Positions 6,072 to 6,984 of a stretch of 6,984 bases of DNA are shown here, one piece after another. Under the pieces are notes generated by a model. That model ran no database searches. It worked only from the letters and a program-made list of their open reading frames with translations, and was not told where the DNA came from. Within the stretch, counting starts at the first letter, position 1; every line of letters starts with the position of its first letter. Origin of the DNA: Hyphomicrobiales bacterium (GTDB lineage: Bacteria > Pseudomonadota > Alphaproteobacteria > Rhizobiales > Beijerinckiaceae); the NCBI GenBank assembly GCA_028290085.1, contig JAQGKN010000259.1, positions 1-6,984 of the forward strand. The letters are read 5' to 3'. The position numbers were made by a program, and so were the translations under genes.

Positions 6072-6984
6072 ATGTCGGATCAAAGCTCAACGGTGGATAT
6101 ACGAGCGTTGTACGCCTCCCGGGAGGAAGAGCGTTATGACTTGCATGCGCGCTACCTGAACCATGAAATGGTTCGGGTGCTCAGGACCATCGGTTTCGAT
6201 GTCCGGTTCGTTCGCGGAAAAGGCCCATACCTGTACGATGCGTCGGGCGCGAAATACCTCGATTTGATCAGCGGCTGGGGCGTATTCGCGCTCGGGCGTA
6301 ATCATCCCGCGATCGCGCAAACGCTTCGCGATGTTCTCGACAGCGACCTCCCGAACCTCGTTCAGATGGATGTCTCGCCGCTGGCCGGGGTCCTCGCGGA
6401 ACGCCTGCTGTCTCGTTGCCCATGGCTGCAAAAGGTCGTGTTTAGCAATTCAGGGGCCGAGGCTTTCGAAGCTGCCGTCAAGTTCGCGCGCGCAGCTACC
6501 GGGCGGGAGAGAATTGTGCACTGCCGGGATTCTTTCCATGGCTTGACCTATGGCGCACTGTCGGCTGTGGGCAGCGACGTTTTCCGGCAAGGGTTCGGGC
6601 CGTTCGTGCCGGGGTTTTCAGCCATTCCATTCAACGACCTTGCCGCGCTGGATCGGGAATTGTCAGCGCGGGACGTCGCGGCTTTTGTCGTCGAGCCCAT
6701 TCAAGGCAAGGGCCTGCATCTCCCCTCCGATGATTATCTCCGCTCGGCCCATGATATTTGCAGGAAGCATGGATCCCTGTTTATTGCGGACGAGATACAA
6801 ACCGGTCTGTGCCGCACGGGGCGCTTCCTCGCTGTCGAACATTGGGGCGCGGAACCCGACATGATCCTGCTGGCGAAAGCCTTGTCGGGTGGGCATGTCC
6901 CGGTAGGCGCAGTCCTGATGCAGCGGAGCGCATTCGAAAAGGTGTTCGACCGCATGGACAAGGCTGTCGTACACGGGTCCACGT
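6072..6984 (+). CDS. Class III PLP-dependent aminotransferase, N-terminal 304 residues
   Basis: The frame starts at ATG 6072, with AGGA (6060-6063) eight bases before it, and is open to the right edge. Class III aminotransferases are fold-type I enzymes, usually 400-460 residues and dimeric, that move an amino group between an amine or omega-amino acid and a keto acid. The cofactor-binding signatures are in order: SGAEA at 127-131 (phosphate loop), FHG at 155-157 (ring stacking), DEIQTG from D240 (pyridine nitrogen) with Q243, and the Schiff-base lysine K269 in LLAKALSGG. The last residues, VVHGST, begin the phosphate-binding segment contributed by the partner subunit. The N-terminus carries an extra 30-40 residues (ALYASREEERYDLHARYLNH) ahead of the core. 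It resembles acetylornithine/ornithine aminotransferases. Hopanoid aminotransferase HpnO is a second candidate, because rhizobia make amino-hopanoids. The missing C-terminus and neighbours would decide the substrate. Confidence 0.93.
   Translation, partial: MSDQSSTVDIRALYASREEERYDLHARYLNHEMVRVLRTIGFDVRFVRGKGPYLYDASGAKYLDLISGWGVFALGRNHPAIAQTLRDVLDSDLPNLVQMDVSPLAGVLAERLLSRCPWLQKVVFSNSGAEAFEAAVKFARAATGRERIVHCRDSFHGLTYGALSAVGSDVFRQGFGPFVPGFSAIPFNDLAALDRELSARDVAAFVVEPIQGKGLHLPSDDYLRSAHDICRKHGSLFIADEIQTGLCRTGRFLAVEHWGAEPDMILLAKALSGGHVPVGAVLMQRSAFEKVFDRMDKAVVHGST

Noticed and set aside
1..6984. CRISPR array, rRNA or tRNA genes, defence system
   Set aside because: No regularly spaced repeats, no rRNA-like or complete tRNA-like sequence, and no nuclease, helicase, toxin or reverse transcriptase motif was seen on either strand.

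Overview
The window looks like chromosomal or genomic-island DNA from a high-GC alphaproteobacterium, probably Rhizobiales and close to Bradyrhizobium. This rests on strong GC bias at third codon positions, a DUF2147 exported protein of rhizobial type, an NMT1/THI5-type solute-binding protein and a remnant of an IS701-type transposase. The taxonomic guess comes from recognising these families by eye, not from a search.

Layout, left to right. (1) Positions 1-203 hold the 3' end of a small gene, possibly exported, followed by a strong perfect hairpin. (2) Positions 412-2511 hold two intact plus-strand oxidoreductase genes: a beta-hydroxyacid dehydrogenase (3-hydroxyisobutyrate dehydrogenase family) and an aldo/keto reductase close to the AKR11 group (YhdN/GSP69). 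An eight-codon ORF with a good ribosome-binding site lies between them. (3) Positions 2603-3072 hold a broken NAD(P)H-dependent FMN reductase gene. It has lost its N-terminus, carries a one-base frameshift and has an in-frame TAG. (4) Positions 3081-3520 hold the decayed 3' part of an IS701-family transposase on the minus strand, readable only by switching frames. (5) Positions 3640-4146 contain no recognisable gene but several hairpins. (6) Positions 4147-4860 hold an ABC-transporter solute-binding protein gene that has lost its 5' end. (7) Positions 4861-5391 are non-coding as far as can be seen. (8) Positions 5392-5943 hold an intact secreted DUF2147 protein. A 42-codon ORF overlaps its stop codon. 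(9) From 6072 to the right edge runs the first 304 codons of a class III PLP-dependent aminotransferase, which stays open past the window.

The two intact oxidoreductases and the ruined flavin reductase may once have formed one plus-strand redox or carbonyl-metabolism cluster. The centre (about 2600-4150) is a decay zone with a dead reductase, a dead transposase and a beheaded transporter gene next to one another, which suggests past insertion and deletion. The right-hand genes appear functional and unrelated to the decay zone. I found no convincing new biological system. The most unusual signals are the chain of overlapping hairpins at 3732-3780, the perfect 11-bp hairpin at 240-264, and the small ORFs at 1410 and 5940.
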